Source: Lentisphaerae bacterium GWF2_50_93
Lineage (GTDB): Bacteria > Verrucomicrobiota > Lentisphaeria > Victivallales > GWF2-50-93
Direction: 5' to 3'
Length of the DNA stretch: 64,000 nt
NCBI GenBank assembly: GCA_001804815.1
Contig: MHBI01000025.1
Span: 1 to 64,000 of the forward strand
In this document: positions 18,059 to 27,231 of the stretch, piece after piece
Position numbering within the stretch: the first letter of the stretch is position 1
How the letters are laid out: the number at the start of each line of letters is the position of its first letter
Notes under the pieces: model-generated
What the model was told of the DNA's origin: nothing
Seen by the model: the letters and a program-made list of their open reading frames with translations, nothing else
Databases searched by the model: none
Translations under genes and position numbers: made by a program

Positions 18059-18194
18059 CTTTGGACTGCGGCACCCCTGTGCCGCTTTGTTTTACAGCGA
18101 CTCTTCACGCCATTGCTTTCCAGCGACGGCAAAAGCTGTTTGCATCCTGCTTCCAGCAGAACACAAAGCGAAACAGGGGTTTCGCAGTCCAAAG
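18059..18194. repeat. Long inverted repeat with self-pairing arms
   Basis: The two 32-bp arms (18059-18090 and 18163-18194) are inverted copies that differ at four positions. Each arm is also a palindrome by itself: GCGGCACCCCTGTGCCGC in the left, GCGAAACCCCTGTTTCGC in the right. The differences keep base pairing within each arm, so arm-level hairpins look conserved rather than the long-range duplex. Confidence 0.75.
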
Positions 18195-18473
18195 ATTGCT
18201 GCGCAATCATAAAGATCGGCCAAAACACAATTCCCATACGGAAACTTTTTATTTCAATAGTATGTATATGATGAAACGCTAATCTCTTTCAAGACTCCTT
18301 TTTCATCACATGTCGACTTTTTCATTTTCCAAGACCTGATTTTTAATGTAACTCAGGCATCTTTCCTGTGGAGTTGCTTACAGGAACGCCGAACCTGGTC
18401 GCCTATGGCGCCGCCGCAGGCGGTTAAACCTCCAGGTCGGCATCAAGAGCCTGCCTGGAGACCGGCGCTCAAT

Positions 18474-18529
18474 AAGTAAGGCGGTTTTTAAACCGCCAAT
18501 TAATCGTCGGGTTAAAACCCGACATACTT
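18474..18529. repeat. Composite hairpin repeat (TGTCGGG/GGCGGTTT type, inverted)
   Basis: In this copy GGCGGTTTTTAAACCGCC comes first and GTCGGGTTAAAACCCGAC second, with AAGTA and TACTT arms. The order is reversed compared with 11737-11793. It is placed just downstream of the SGNH esterase gene. Confidence 0.85.
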
Positions 18530-18556
18530 GTTATGAAAATACCACATCAATAACAG

Positions 18557-19630
18557 CTAATTAGTATACAGCAAATACCCCACTTTCACTTTTCCTTTTT
18601 CCGGAGAAGAAAGAGTTACTTTCCTGACTTTTGATTCCGGAAGGAACTGGAAATCGAAGCCGAGTCCGGGATAATGGAATTTAAACGATGTGTCGGCTTT
18701 TAAAAACTCCTTGCCGTCGATTTCAATAATGACTTTCTCACCTTCAGGCATGGATTCATAATAAAGCCCCAGTCCGGAACATTTGAGGTTCAAGTCCAGC
18801 TTGGCATTGTCGGCGGCAGGCGTTATCACGCTCGACATCCAGCGCGAAGGCTGGTGGTCGAACCATATTCCAGTCACATCAACTACACCTTTTTCCCAGG
18901 TTCCGAGTTTCTTCAGTTTGGACAGCTCGATAATTTTAGCAGTCTGGAAACGGTTCGAAGTCATAGGCTTCTCGGGAAATTTTCCCGGCTTGCCTTTTTC
19001 TTCTGCAAGCTTGTCCAGGTTTGAATTGATTATGTCCGCATAGAGTTTGTAGCCTCGGTCGTTGGGATGGCAGCCGTCAGTCAGGAAGTCCTGGGTTGCG
19101 AGTTTCGCACCGATGCGCTTCTTGACCTGGCTGAACAGGTCTATGCATGGCAGGCCGTAATATTCTGCGAGTTTCGCATAGCTGTCCCGCTTCGGGCATC
19201 CATATTCCTTATTGGACCCTATTATCAGTATGACGATCTCCATGTCCGGCTTGGATATTTTCAGTTTTCGGATTATGCCTTCAACGGATTCGAGGCCGGT
19301 CGGATCCTCCCAGTCGTTCACGGCGTATTCGACAAATGTCAGGTCCGGGGAATACGGTATGACATCCCTGTCCATCCTGAACACCGCCAGCTTGGAACCT
19401 TTACCTCCTATGGCGGCATCAATAGGTCCGAGATGTCCCCTGGGGAATTTACGTTTAAGATATTCGGCATTCAGGGCGCGCCAGGAAGTCTTGAGCGGAT
19501 CGCTCGCGGTCGCCCCGAACGTTATCGAGCCGCCGAGATATGCGATCTTCGCAGGTTTCCCCTGTCCCAGCTTCCTGTAGAAGGAATTGAGACTTGGATA
19601 TTTGAAACTGGTCTTGGAGACCTTTTTCAT
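18557..19630 (-). CDS. SGNH/GDSL hydrolase, cytoplasmic form
   Basis: A 357-residue SGNH-fold esterase or lipase-like enzyme. The nucleophile motif is YLGGSITFGA (Ser35), the oxyanion-hole block has AIGG at 73-76 and YAVNDW with Asn105, and the DxxH dyad is LTDGCHPND (Asp185, His188). A beta-rich C-terminal domain (about 230-357) follows. There is no signal peptide. It is clearly related to the protein at 24297-25565, which is secreted; both keep GSxTxGAxASDPLKTSxR, but the C-terminal halves have diverged. The two genes flank a large secreted sugar-binding protein. A deacetylase role on oligosaccharide fragments is likely but not proven. Confidence 0.85.
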   Translation of the reverse strand: MKKVSKTSFKYPSLNSFYRKLGQGKPAKIAYLGGSITFGATASDPLKTSWRALNAEYLKRKFPRGHLGPIDAAIGGKGSKLAVFRMDRDVIPYSPDLTFVEYAVNDWEDPTGLESVEGIIRKLKISKPDMEIVILIIGSNKEYGCPKRDSYAKLAEYYGLPCIDLFSQVKKRIGAKLATQDFLTDGCHPNDRGYKLYADIINSNLDKLAEEKGKPGKFPEKPMTSNRFQTAKIIELSKLKKLGTWEKGVVDVTGIWFDHQPSRWMSSVITPAADNAKLDLNLKCSGLGLYYESMPEGEKVIIEIDGKEFLKADTSFKFHYPGLGFDFQFLPESKVRKVTLSSPEKGKVKVGYLLYTN

Positions 19631-19677
19631 TCATTTTCCCGACATTTCAAACAAGTTCAAATAAGAGAAAAAATAAA

Positions 19678-19762
19678 AGAACAGCCCTCACGGGCTTAAC
19701 TACAAACGAACTCACAATTTGTCTTTTATTTGTTTGTAGTCAATGCCGTAAGGCATGTTCTT
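19678..19762. repeat. Composite hairpin repeat (AGAACA...TAACTAC type)
   Basis: AACAGCCCTCACGGGCTTAACTACAAACGAA is mirrored, after an A+T-rich spacer, by TTTGTTTGTAGTCAATGCCGTAAGGCATGTTCTT. Each side has its own small hairpin (GCCCTCACGGGC and GCCGTAAGGC). Related elements are at 24152-24237 and 41823-41949. It lies between the stop of the 1399-residue protein gene and the SGNH start. Confidence 0.8.
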
Positions 19763-19793
19763 CACTGCCATGATTATAATATACACGCACATC

Positions 19794-22700
19794 TCACTGG
19801 AACACAATCGTAGCCCAGTTTTTCGGAGCCATCTGCAGCTCGAAGACGACGTCGTCAACAAGGCCGGTCTGCTGGTTGTTCCAATAGACGCGGAGACGCG
19901 TGCGCTCTCCGGCGGGATCGCCGAAAGTAGCACCGAAATCGCCATGATATGGAAGCGCTGGCTGGGGCGTGAACCCAAGAGCAGACAGCGGGATTGCAGC
20001 TTCAACAATATATCCCTTGCCCTTGTCCAGCTTCACTTCGATCTTCGCTTCGGGTATCACGTCCACGTATTCCATTACGTAATTTGACAGCACTCCGGAT
20101 GTAAAGGACCTTGGCTTTTTCACTTCCGACTGCCTGCGGTAGAGCACCGCCACCGGCTTGCCTTGGAGATTTCCTATCGATATGCGGAAGTCTCCGGCAG
20201 CAGCGTCATTGCGCTTCGGATCGGCCTTCGGATTCGATCCGAACTGGAAGTCCACGGTATCGCCTTCGGAATACATCTGCACGAATTCCTTGGCGCTGTT
20301 CGTCCATGGAGTCGGATCGCTCACAAGCCAGCCCAGATAGAGGTTGTTTTCGTCATATGTCATGAGCGCCTTGAATTCACTTTCACCCTTCTTTCCGGCA
20401 ATCTTCTGCATCTTCGGAAAGTCCTTGTCAAGATTCCCTGTAAGTGACGCAGGCGTGAATTTTGCGACACCGTACTGGAGTCCGGCGGTGACCGCCTGGA
20501 GTGCGTTCTCACGGTACTCATTCGCCTTCACAAGATCGGCCTGCGTGAGCTCGACCTGTCCGGAACCGATTGCCCTGACCTCCTCCTGGCCTTTCATCAG
20601 CGTGTTCCATACGGCTCCTTTGCCGGCCTGGATGTAGATCCTGCCGTCCTTGCCCTGCGTTAGGGAGCCGCCGAAGTCCTCTCCGCCACTTCCGGGCGGA
20701 CAATTCGTAAGGTCGGCTCCGGGAACCGGTTTAGCCGGCCAGCGGAATTTTGTTGGATCGCCCTCGAAGATGTGTCCGAGATAGAAGCCGTCTCCATTGA
20801 GCAGATACCATTCCCCGAGATTTCCGTTGATCGCCCAGAGCGTGCCGATCGGTGCTGGAAGCTCTGCGATTCCAATCGGGCCATATGCGCCTCTGGTCAC
20901 ACCGGGTGTCGGCGTAGGTGCGCGATGCGAACCATGCACCTGGAAATACGGGTTCGGATAAGACCAGAGGATCTTGTTGGTCGCGAGATCGAAGCATTCC
21001 CATCGCTGGGCCTTGGTGTTGATGGTCAGCAGTTTCTTTCCGCTTGCGTCGGGAACGGCGGTGCTGTTGTGTCCATCAAAATATTGCTGCGGCAGGACTT
21101 CGGCTCCAGCCAGATCGTATTTCGGGGCGCCGCACGCAGTGTACCCCTTCAAAGGCAGACGAAGGAAACGCTTGCCGCCCTGGTCATATCCATAAAGCGT
21201 CTGGTCAAGTCCGAGGTTGAGCGACCAATGGAGTGATCCGCCGAAAGTGACATTGAAGTCGACCTTCTTCGCCTTTGCCAAGTCTAGCTTGCCAGTGCCG
21301 TCCTCGTCGGTCCAGACATAAGTGCCTATCGGCTTTGTTTCAGCATCCCTGATCACGATGAACGCCGTACGGAGGACATATTGCCCTTCACCGATGCGTT
21401 CGTAGATCTTGTGGTCCCACACTCCATAGCCGTGATGCGGCAGGCCGCCATCATCTGTCTCAACATACAGATACAGCTTCTTGTTCGCCCCTTCCCGGAA
21501 TGTCGCGAAACCATGGAACGCCTGTTCGATTGTCCCAGTGCATTTCGATATTCCAGTCACTGGATCCATTCGCCACTCGCATCCTTCGCCGACCATGATA
21601 TTCGGCTCAAGCGGATTTATCGCACCGCCGGAGGCGCCATAATGCGTCATGCCGTAGAATTCCTTTATCAATGCGCCAGTTTCAATGTTCCATACGCTGA
21701 CGCGTTTCGGATAGCGATTGGATTCCATCACCCACAGCTTGTTTTCGCCATCTATGGCCAGACCGAACGGCTGGTACATTCCGGCTGCATCATAGACTCC
21801 GACAGCCGGGCGTCCGCCTTTCTTACCTATTGAGGAGATCTGCTTTCCCTGATTATCAAATACAAGCACCTGCTGATCGGGTTCGGTAACGCTTGCATAC
21901 ACCTTTCCATTCTTGTCCACAGCCAGTGCGCGCACATTCTTCAGCCCCTGGATGAACGGACTTGTCTTTCCTGTCGCAGGATCAATTGATACAACAGATG
22001 TCCCTGCAAGCGTGTCACCCTGCGCCGCAATTCCGCCTGTTATCACATAAACGAGATTGTCGTTGACCGCGCGCACGAATGTCCCGCATTCAAGAGGCCA
22101 GGTCTTCAGGACTTTCCCGGTACCGCCATCAAGCACGGCAAAAAGGTTTGTATTCATGTGCCGGATGGATTCGCCAAGAGCCGCATCAATAGCCTTGCGT
22201 TTCGCCTGTGCCGCAGCGCCTGTTGTCTCTTTTGCGATGGCGTCGTTCAGTTTTTTGATCACAAGAGACAGAGGATCTTCATGTAGCGGACCCTTTGGCT
22301 TTGCCTCCTTAACCTGTTTTCCTGCGAGCCAGTCGGTAATGCTTTTCCGAGTTCTTTCATAGAGTGAGCTCCAAATGCCGTCAAGAGCTCCGCCTCCAGC
22401 CTGCACTTTTGTAAAGAAAGCTTTAATGTCGGTGAGATCGTCAGCACCTATGCGCGCATCGCTGCAGGTCGCATACAGCTTGCCGTTCTTGGCATCGAGA
22501 CCGTCGAAATGGTCGGGCATGCCTTCCGGCTTCTCCCAGGTCTCCTTGATTGGAAGAACCGTAGTATCGCGTCCTTTCCACCAGGAATAAGTTCCAGTTG
22601 CGGAATCCGCGCGGGTTATCACCGGATCCATGCCGGAATGGAACCTGTTGAGGATATATGCAGTTCCGCCGTCGGCGGCTATTACGTTCGGATCTCCGGC

Positions 22701-23993
22701 GCCCGTGGTGTTCTTCAAGCCCCACTGGACCACGCCCTGGAGATCAGTTCCATGTACATGCCGTCCGCCCTCAGCTCCGTTCCATGCCAGGAGCATGCGG
22801 GTACCGTCAAATACGCATCCGGAAGGAACACCGTGATCACCGCCCCAGCTGTCGGTCGGACCATTGTTCCATGGCGCCTTTCCGCTGTGCGACGCCCATC
22901 CTCTCAGAGTTGTGCCGAACCCCTTTGTCGCGATCGCCTTCCATTCATATTTGCCTGCGGGCAGAACCGTGCCGGGCAACCGGTGCAGGGGAGAAGTCAA
23001 GCCGTCCCATTCAACCGTGCGCTTCCCTTTCTGGAAATAATTCTCGGTGAGAAGCTGTCTCGCGACAACGCCATCCGGTCCGATGAGGTTCATCGAGACA
23101 TATCCGTCGAACGGCATGTCGAACTCTATTTTCTTGAACCCGGGCCAGAGCTGCGAAATGATGAGCCCCGTCCAGTCGACTGACAGGTTACCGTCCTTCA
23201 TCGCCACCGGAAATTTCCTGTCGTCAGACAGGCGCACTGGTGCAAGTCCAACTTTTCCTGCTGCTTCCAGAGTACCGATGCCCCACTGCTTGTATGCACG
23301 GAAAGTGAAGACCCTGTCGGGAACAACTCCGGATCTGAAAATGTCCTTGATTGTAATGCGTCCTGAAATACCCGCGGTGAAATTCGGTTCGACCGCCATC
23401 ACGATGCTGTCACCGGCCTTCAGGGCTTTTCCATCTGATGTTATCATGCTCCACGGAATAGCGATCTCCTGGGAATAACCCTTGTCGTCGGCATAGACCT
23501 GGAATCCCTGGAGCGCACCCTTCTCCCTGGCATCACGGACAGCCTCGCCCTTGAAATCGCGGTTGTATGCCACGTCCATCACGTCGATGCCTTCGCGGTC
23601 GCGCCAGCATGTCCAATGGCTCACCTTTTCATCGGGTTTCTCGTATCCCGTAATGAAACGGATCTGCAGGCAGTCTCCGGCAAATCCGTGATCGCCCTTT
23701 GTCGAGCCGGGATTGTTCATGGGTGTAGGATCGTTCCAGCGCGCCAGCACATAAAGGAAATCCTTGTCGTACATCATATGCATCCATGTGCTGTAGACGT
23801 CCCGGTTGCTCTCGACTCCGCTGCATGTGAAGATTCCACCAGTCAGATCCCAGTCGTCGTACTTGCCGTCGATGGTCATCTTTCCCGGGGCAGGCAGGAT
23901 GCGGATGCCGTTGTTTTCGGTCTCAAGCGCGGAAAGAGTCCCGCACAGCATCGCCGCCGCAAAAAACATGGGCAACAGAATTTTCATCTTCAT
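19794..23993 (-). CDS. Very large secreted CBM9/beta-propeller sugar-binding protein
   Basis: A 1399-residue secreted protein with no recognised catalytic domain. Residues 1-22 are a signal peptide (MKMKILLPMFFAAAMLCGTL). About 30-260 is a CBM9-like domain (MTIDGKYDDWDLTGG, FLYVLARWNDPTP, EIAIPWSMI). About 300-370 resembles a FlgD-type Ig fold (VARQLLTENYFQKGKRTVEW). A long middle part (about 390-1150) has NHL/PQQ-like propeller strands (VRALAVDKNGKVYASV, GLAIDGENKLWVMESN). A second CBM9-like domain closes the protein (about 1180-1399; YDENNLYLGWLVSDPTPW, VEAAIPLSALGFTP). It is flanked by two SGNH esterase genes. A surface scaffold binding acetylated polysaccharide is a reasonable inference. 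Confidence 0.75.
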   Translation of the reverse strand: MKMKILLPMFFAAAMLCGTLSALETENNGIRILPAPGKMTIDGKYDDWDLTGGIFTCSGVESNRDVYSTWMHMMYDKDFLYVLARWNDPTPMNNPGSTKGDHGFAGDCLQIRFITGYEKPDEKVSHWTCWRDREGIDVMDVAYNRDFKGEAVRDAREKGALQGFQVYADDKGYSQEIAIPWSMITSDGKALKAGDSIVMAVEPNFTAGISGRITIKDIFRSGVVPDRVFTFRAYKQWGIGTLEAAGKVGLAPVRLSDDRKFPVAMKDGNLSVDWTGLIISQLWPGFKKIEFDMPFDGYVSMNLIGPDGVVARQLLTENYFQKGKRTVEWDGLTSPLHRLPGTVLPAGKYEWKAIATKGFGTTLRGWASHSGKAPWNNGPTDSWGGDHGVPSGCVFDGTRMLLAWNGAEGGRHVHGTDLQGVVQWGLKNTTGAGDPNVIAADGGTAYILNRFHSGMDPVITRADSATGTYSWWKGRDTTVLPIKETWEKPEGMPDHFDGLDAKNGKLYATCSDARIGADDLTDIKAFFTKVQAGGGALDGIWSSLYERTRKSITDWLAGKQVKEAKPKGPLHEDPLSLVIKKLNDAIAKETTGAAAQAKRKAIDAALGESIRHMNTNLFAVLDGGTGKVLKTWPLECGTFVRAVNDNLVYVITGGIAAQGDTLAGTSVVSIDPATGKTSPFIQGLKNVRALAVDKNGKVYASVTEPDQQVLVFDNQGKQISSIGKKGGRPAVGVYDAAGMYQPFGLAIDGENKLWVMESNRYPKRVSVWNIETGALIKEFYGMTHYGASGGAINPLEPNIMVGEGCEWRMDPVTGISKCTGTIEQAFHGFATFREGANKKLYLYVETDDGGLPHHGYGVWDHKIYERIGEGQYVLRTAFIVIRDAETKPIGTYVWTDEDGTGKLDLAKAKKVDFNVTFGGSLHWSLNLGLDQTLYGYDQGGKRFLRLPLKGYTACGAPKYDLAGAEVLPQQYFDGHNSTAVPDASGKKLLTINTKAQRWECFDLATNKILWSYPNPYFQVHGSHRAPTPTPGVTRGAYGPIGIAELPAPIGTLWAINGNLGEWYLLNGDGFYLGHIFEGDPTKFRWPAKPVPGADLTNCPPGSGGEDFGGSLTQGKDGRIYIQAGKGAVWNTLMKGQEEVRAIGSGQVELTQADLVKANEYRENALQAVTAGLQYGVAKFTPASLTGNLDKDFPKMQKIAGKKGESEFKALMTYDENNLYLGWLVSDPTPWTNSAKEFVQMYSEGDTVDFQFGSNPKADPKRNDAAAGDFRISIGNLQGKPVAVLYRRQSEVKKPRSFTSGVLSNYVMEYVDVIPEAKIEVKLDKGKGYIVEAAIPLSALGFTPQPALPYHGDFGATFGDPAGERTRLRVYWNNQQTGLVDDVVFELQMAPKNWATIVFQ

Positions 23994-24088
23994 TACAAGG
24001 ATCTCCTATGTGAATTAATTAGTAAATTCCAAATCACAAAAACCATCCTCCTTCGGAGGACAAACAAGCCCCAAAATTAAAACAAAGA

Positions 24089-24122
24089 CCAAAAACACGT
24101 CTTGCGACGTTAACTACAAACT
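24089..24122. repeat. ACACGTCTTGCGACGTTAACTACAAAC repeat
   Basis: This half-element shares its arm (TTAACTACAAAC) with the AGAACA-type elements but has a different hairpin word, ACGTCTTGCGACGT. A second copy is at 59273-59310. Together with 24152-24237, and CCTCCTTCGGAGG at about 24048-24060, it fills the 303-bp gap upstream of the 1399-residue gene; no gene is seen there. Confidence 0.7.
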
Positions 24123-24151
24123 AATCATAAGAAGCAAAAAGGAAACAATTC

Positions 24152-24237
24152 AAGAACAGCCCTCACGGGCTTAACTACGAACGAAATCAAGATTGTGTTT
24201 TATTTGCTTGTAGTCAATGCCGTGAGGCATGTTCTTT
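24152..24237. repeat. Composite hairpin repeat (AGAACA...TAACTAC type)
   Basis: A close copy of 19678-19762: AGAACAGCCCTCACGGGCTTAACTAC faces GTAGTCAATGCCGTGAGGCATGTTCT. The two copies bracket the 1399-residue gene at both ends in the same orientation, so recombination between them could delete that gene. Confidence 0.8.
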
Positions 24238-24296
24238 TCCTTTATTGATTCATCTGGAACTTGGAATTTTGGCGCAGCGCAAACTGCGCCTTTGCT

Positions 24297-25565
24297 TCAC
24301 TGTCCAGGAGCGGTGGCGACGCATACGCTCTCGATGCGCAGCTGCCCCTTTTTCACGCCCTCAGGGACTACTGGGATAAGTTCGAGCACATGTTTCCCGG
24401 GAGGAAGAGCGGTCAGGCTCCTGCGCCATATGAAGAGGTTGCCCTGTCCGTATGTCATCTTGAAAGGCCAGGCTGGCGCATATTCCATGGTCACATTCCC
24501 TTCCTTATCTTTTTTCTTCTTCGCGAACGGCAGGACTTTCCCATCCACCTTGACCTCGACATCCAGGCCGTCCTGGTTGGCTTCGCCAAAGAGGCCAAGG
24601 AAGGTTCCTTCGAACTCCAGTTTAATCGGCTCGACAGTGCCTGTGCTCTTGGCAACATCGTACATGGCGACATCGCCCATCCAGCGGCTGGAAAGCCCGT
24701 CGAACCAGAGCGAGGTGCGGAAAGTCTTTCCCTTGACCCATCCGTTCGGGAGCTGGCTGTCCGCCAGGCATATGCGCTTGATGGAAGTCATTTCGCCAAA
24801 GACCGGTTTTTCAGGAACGGTGCAGACAAGACCTTCCTTTACAGCCGCTTCATAGCCGAGGCGCGCCGCCTCGAAGAAGACCTCATATCCCGGATCGTCC
24901 GGATGCGCACCGTCAAACGGCCACATCTGTTCGATTGTCTTCTTGCCGCTTGTGATCGTCTCCTGCATGAGAGGGTAGAGATCGCCCTGGGCGGTGTGGT
25001 ATGCGGCGGAAAGCTTCATGTGGTCCAGACGGCGGTAGACCTCATCGGGCTTGTAGTCCTTGCCGAACTGCCACCTGAATGCGAAATACAGCTGCTCGAC
25101 AGGAATGCCGCGTCCAACCATCCCGCGGAGGAGCGTCTCATAGTTGATGAGCGGTTCAATGTCCTTCTGGTCATAGCCGTCGTTGACCGTGAAATCAAGG
25201 AACGCAAGATCTGGCTTCTTGGAGAGCACATCCCTTTCAAAGCGGAAAAGCCCGAGATCCGAACCGGTTCCGCCGATCGCCGCATCATGGAACGTGAAGC
25301 GCGCCTTCGGATATTTCTCAGCCAGATACTTGGACATGAGCCCGCGGAAACTTGTCTTAAGCGGATCACTCGCATTGGCGCCATAAGTGAGCGAACCGCC
25401 GAAGAAGACGACTGACAAGGCCTCGCCGGCCTGTGCCTTCCTGTCGAACTCCGCAAATGATGCGACTGGTTTGACAGCGGCATCCTCCGCCCTGATCGAT
25501 GTCGATGACATTGCAAGAATTATTCCAGACAGGAGTCCGGCGAATATCAGACTGTTTGCTCCCAT
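24297..25565 (-). CDS. SGNH/GDSL hydrolase, secreted form
   Basis: A 422-residue paralogue of the SGNH enzyme at 18557-19630. Residues 1-26 are a signal peptide (GANSLIFAGLLSGIILAMSS, cut near IRAED). Catalytic residues are Ser58 in FFGGSLTYGA, Asn128 in FTVNDG and the Asp218/His221 pair in FDGAHPDD. The C-terminal third is beta-rich (EVKVDGKVLPFAKKKKDK), perhaps a binding domain. The pair of a secreted and a cytoplasmic version around a large secreted binding protein suggests stepwise removal of ester groups, first on the polymer, then on imported fragments. The gene is first in its minus-strand run and diverges from the sialidase-like gene at 25812. Confidence 0.85.
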   Translation of the reverse strand: MGANSLIFAGLLSGIILAMSSTSIRAEDAAVKPVASFAEFDRKAQAGEALSVVFFGGSLTYGANASDPLKTSFRGLMSKYLAEKYPKARFTFHDAAIGGTGSDLGLFRFERDVLSKKPDLAFLDFTVNDGYDQKDIEPLINYETLLRGMVGRGIPVEQLYFAFRWQFGKDYKPDEVYRRLDHMKLSAAYHTAQGDLYPLMQETITSGKKTIEQMWPFDGAHPDDPGYEVFFEAARLGYEAAVKEGLVCTVPEKPVFGEMTSIKRICLADSQLPNGWVKGKTFRTSLWFDGLSSRWMGDVAMYDVAKSTGTVEPIKLEFEGTFLGLFGEANQDGLDVEVKVDGKVLPFAKKKKDKEGNVTMEYAPAWPFKMTYGQGNLFIWRRSLTALPPGKHVLELIPVVPEGVKKGQLRIESVCVATAPGQ

Positions 25566-25615
25566 GACAAATGCTCCTTTTATATTTTCCGTGGGTTATT
25601 TGTACCGTCTCATGT

Positions 25616-25718
25616 ATGATTGGATTAATGGATGGTCCCTTCGACTTTGCTTTAAGTTCAAACCCAATAATCCATTCATCCAGCAATCCATCCATCCGTC
25701 ATCCTGCGTGATGACACC
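25616..25718. repeat. GGATTAATGGATGG / CCATTCATCCAGCAATCC word repeat
   Basis: A run of TGATTGGATTAATGGATGG is answered about 45 bp later by AATCCATTCATCCAGCAATC, so the two ends can pair. The same words occur at 51050-51234 and 63844-63877. It lies in the divergent promoter region between the secreted SGNH gene and the sialidase-like gene. Confidence 0.65.
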
Positions 25719-25811
25719 GATTTGCTTTATTAAATATATCATATATTGTAAAGCATAACATGTCAAGGACAAAAGACACTGAAAGATTCAACCTAAAAAA
25801 GGACCTGACAA

Positions 25812-26966
25812 ATGGATGCCAGCATTGAAAATCCGATGTCTCCCGTTGAGATAGCAATTCCGGACGTGAACAAGCATCATACGGCAAACAGGCAGTTCCA
25901 GGGAATACCCGGAATAGAGTGCTCCCCAAGCGGACGCCTCTGGGCCACCTGGTACTCCGGCGGAGTAAACGAAGGTCCGGACAACTACGTCCTGCTCGTG
26001 ACGAGCGGAGACAACGGACAGACCTGGACCGAGCCTGTTGCGGTCATCGATCCTCCGGGGCACGTTCGCGCCTATGATCCGGTGCTCTGGCATGATCCGC
26101 AGGGACGCATGTGGCTGTTCTGGTCGCAGTCGTACAGCGTGAAGGACGGCAGGATCCATGACGGAAGGGCGGGCGTATGGGGCGCATGGACAAATAACTC
26201 CAGCTCGGGCAAGCCAGTCTTCTCACAGCCGGTGCGTATTGCGGATGGCGTCATGATGGACAAGCCTACGGTCCTCTCCACCGGCGAATGGGCGATGCCG
26301 ACAGCCGTCTGGGAATGCATGGAGCCGAAACTGGAGGAAATGAAGCATGCCCGTTTCTCCAATATGACAATTTCCTCCGACAACGGCAAGTCATTCCAGC
26401 TACAGGGCGGAGCCGACATCCCGCACAGGTGCTTCGACGAGCACATGATCGTGGAATTAAAAGATGGAAAACTCTGGATGCTTGTCAGGACACTTTATGG
26501 AATCGGACAGAGCTTCTCCTCGGACAGAGGTAAAACATGGACTCCCGGGGAGAACTCCAATCTTGGCGGCCCGAACTCAAGGTTCTTCATCAGGCGACTG
26601 TCATCCGGCAATATGCTGCTTATAAATCATGCTGACATCGCATCTGAGAAGGCTGTAAAGCTATTCATTGAAGGTAAGACCTGGCGTCCACGCTCGCATC
26701 TCACGGCGTTCATTTCAGAAGACGATGGTGCGACCTGGACAGGCGGCCTCCTGCTGGATGAACGCGAGGGAGTCTCATATCCCGACGGTATCCAGGACAA
26801 GGACGGCGTGATCAGGATCATCTACGACTACCAGCGCTACAAGGAGGGAGAAATCCTAATGGCATCATTCAGGGAAGAGGATGTCCTAGCAGGTAAATCA
26901 ATATCAAAAGATCTTCACCTTAAAATGCTGGTGAACAAAACCGGCGGAGTAAGGCAGGACAAATAA
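25812..26966 (+). CDS. Sialidase-like Asp-box (BNR) protein
   Basis: A 384-residue six-bladed propeller-type protein of the sialidase/neuraminidase superfamily. Four Asp-box-like motifs are visible: SGDNGQTW (65-72), SSDNGKSF, SSDRGKTW and SEDDGATW. There is no signal peptide. The start is supported by AAAAAAGGACC about 9 bases ahead. It is the only plus-strand gene in the 0-32 kb carbohydrate region. Family members include true exo-sialidases and other glycosidases or binding proteins; I cannot confirm the arginine triad of sialidases, so sialic acid specificity is not claimed. A CACAGGCG/CGCCTGTG hairpin follows the stop at 26992-27010. Confidence 0.8.
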   Translation: MDASIENPMSPVEIAIPDVNKHHTANRQFQGIPGIECSPSGRLWATWYSGGVNEGPDNYVLLVTSGDNGQTWTEPVAVIDPPGHVRAYDPVLWHDPQGRMWLFWSQSYSVKDGRIHDGRAGVWGAWTNNSSSGKPVFSQPVRIADGVMMDKPTVLSTGEWAMPTAVWECMEPKLEEMKHARFSNMTISSDNGKSFQLQGGADIPHRCFDEHMIVELKDGKLWMLVRTLYGIGQSFSSDRGKTWTPGENSNLGGPNSRFFIRRLSSGNMLLINHADIASEKAVKLFIEGKTWRPRSHLTAFISEDDGATWTGGLLLDEREGVSYPDGIQDKDGVIRIIYDYQRYKEGEILMASFREEDVLAGKSISKDLHLKMLVNKTGGVRQDK

Positions 26967-26991
26967 TTTCCAGATTGACCTGGCAATGTAG

Positions 26992-27196
26992 CACAGGCGT
27001 CTCGCCTGTGATTTATTTTTAGTTTTTTATTCGTAGCAGTCCTCCTTCGGAGGATTTGCGCGTTCTTTTTGGTTTTACTTTTCTTCAAGAGCGCTTGCGT
27101 CCCGCCAGCAACGCCTCAAGGATCTAAATGGGGAAGCAGTCAGTATGGCGGTTTTTAAACCGCCAACCTGGTGTCGGGTTGAAACCCGACATACTT
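26992..27196. repeat. Cluster of three hairpin repeats after sialidase-like gene
   Basis: CACAGGCGTCTCGCCTGTG at 26992-27010 could act as a transcription end for the plus-strand gene. TTCGTAGCAG-TCCTCCTTCGGAGGA-TTTGCGCGTTCTT follows at about 27027-27068. At 27142-27196 an inverted TGTCGGG/GGCGGTTT element (GGCGGTTTTTAAACCGCC then GTCGGGTTGAAACCCGAC) precedes the convergent SDR gene. Confidence 0.75.
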
Positions 27197-27231
27197 TCAT
27201 GGCAGAAGTGCTTAACTTAGCAACATTCCAC

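Larger units (their letters stand above)
17968..18556. other. Gene-free gap filled with palindromic repeats
   Basis: This 589-bp gap holds three repeat units. At 18041-18058 a TCAGGC/GCCTGA hairpin is followed by the long inverted pair 18059-18090 and 18163-18194. At about 18366-18470 there is G+C-rich sequence with GCCTGGAG/CTCCAGG words. At 18474-18529 lies an inverted copy of the TGTCGGG/GGCGGTTT element. I see no coding sequence; the GH78 promoter may lie here, but no clear boxes stand out. Confidence 0.6.

Noticed and set aside
25812..26966. Complete sialic acid utilisation locus
   Set aside because: A sialidase-like gene and a sialate O-acetylesterase-family gene are present, but no nanA, nanE, nanK or sialic acid transporter genes are seen.
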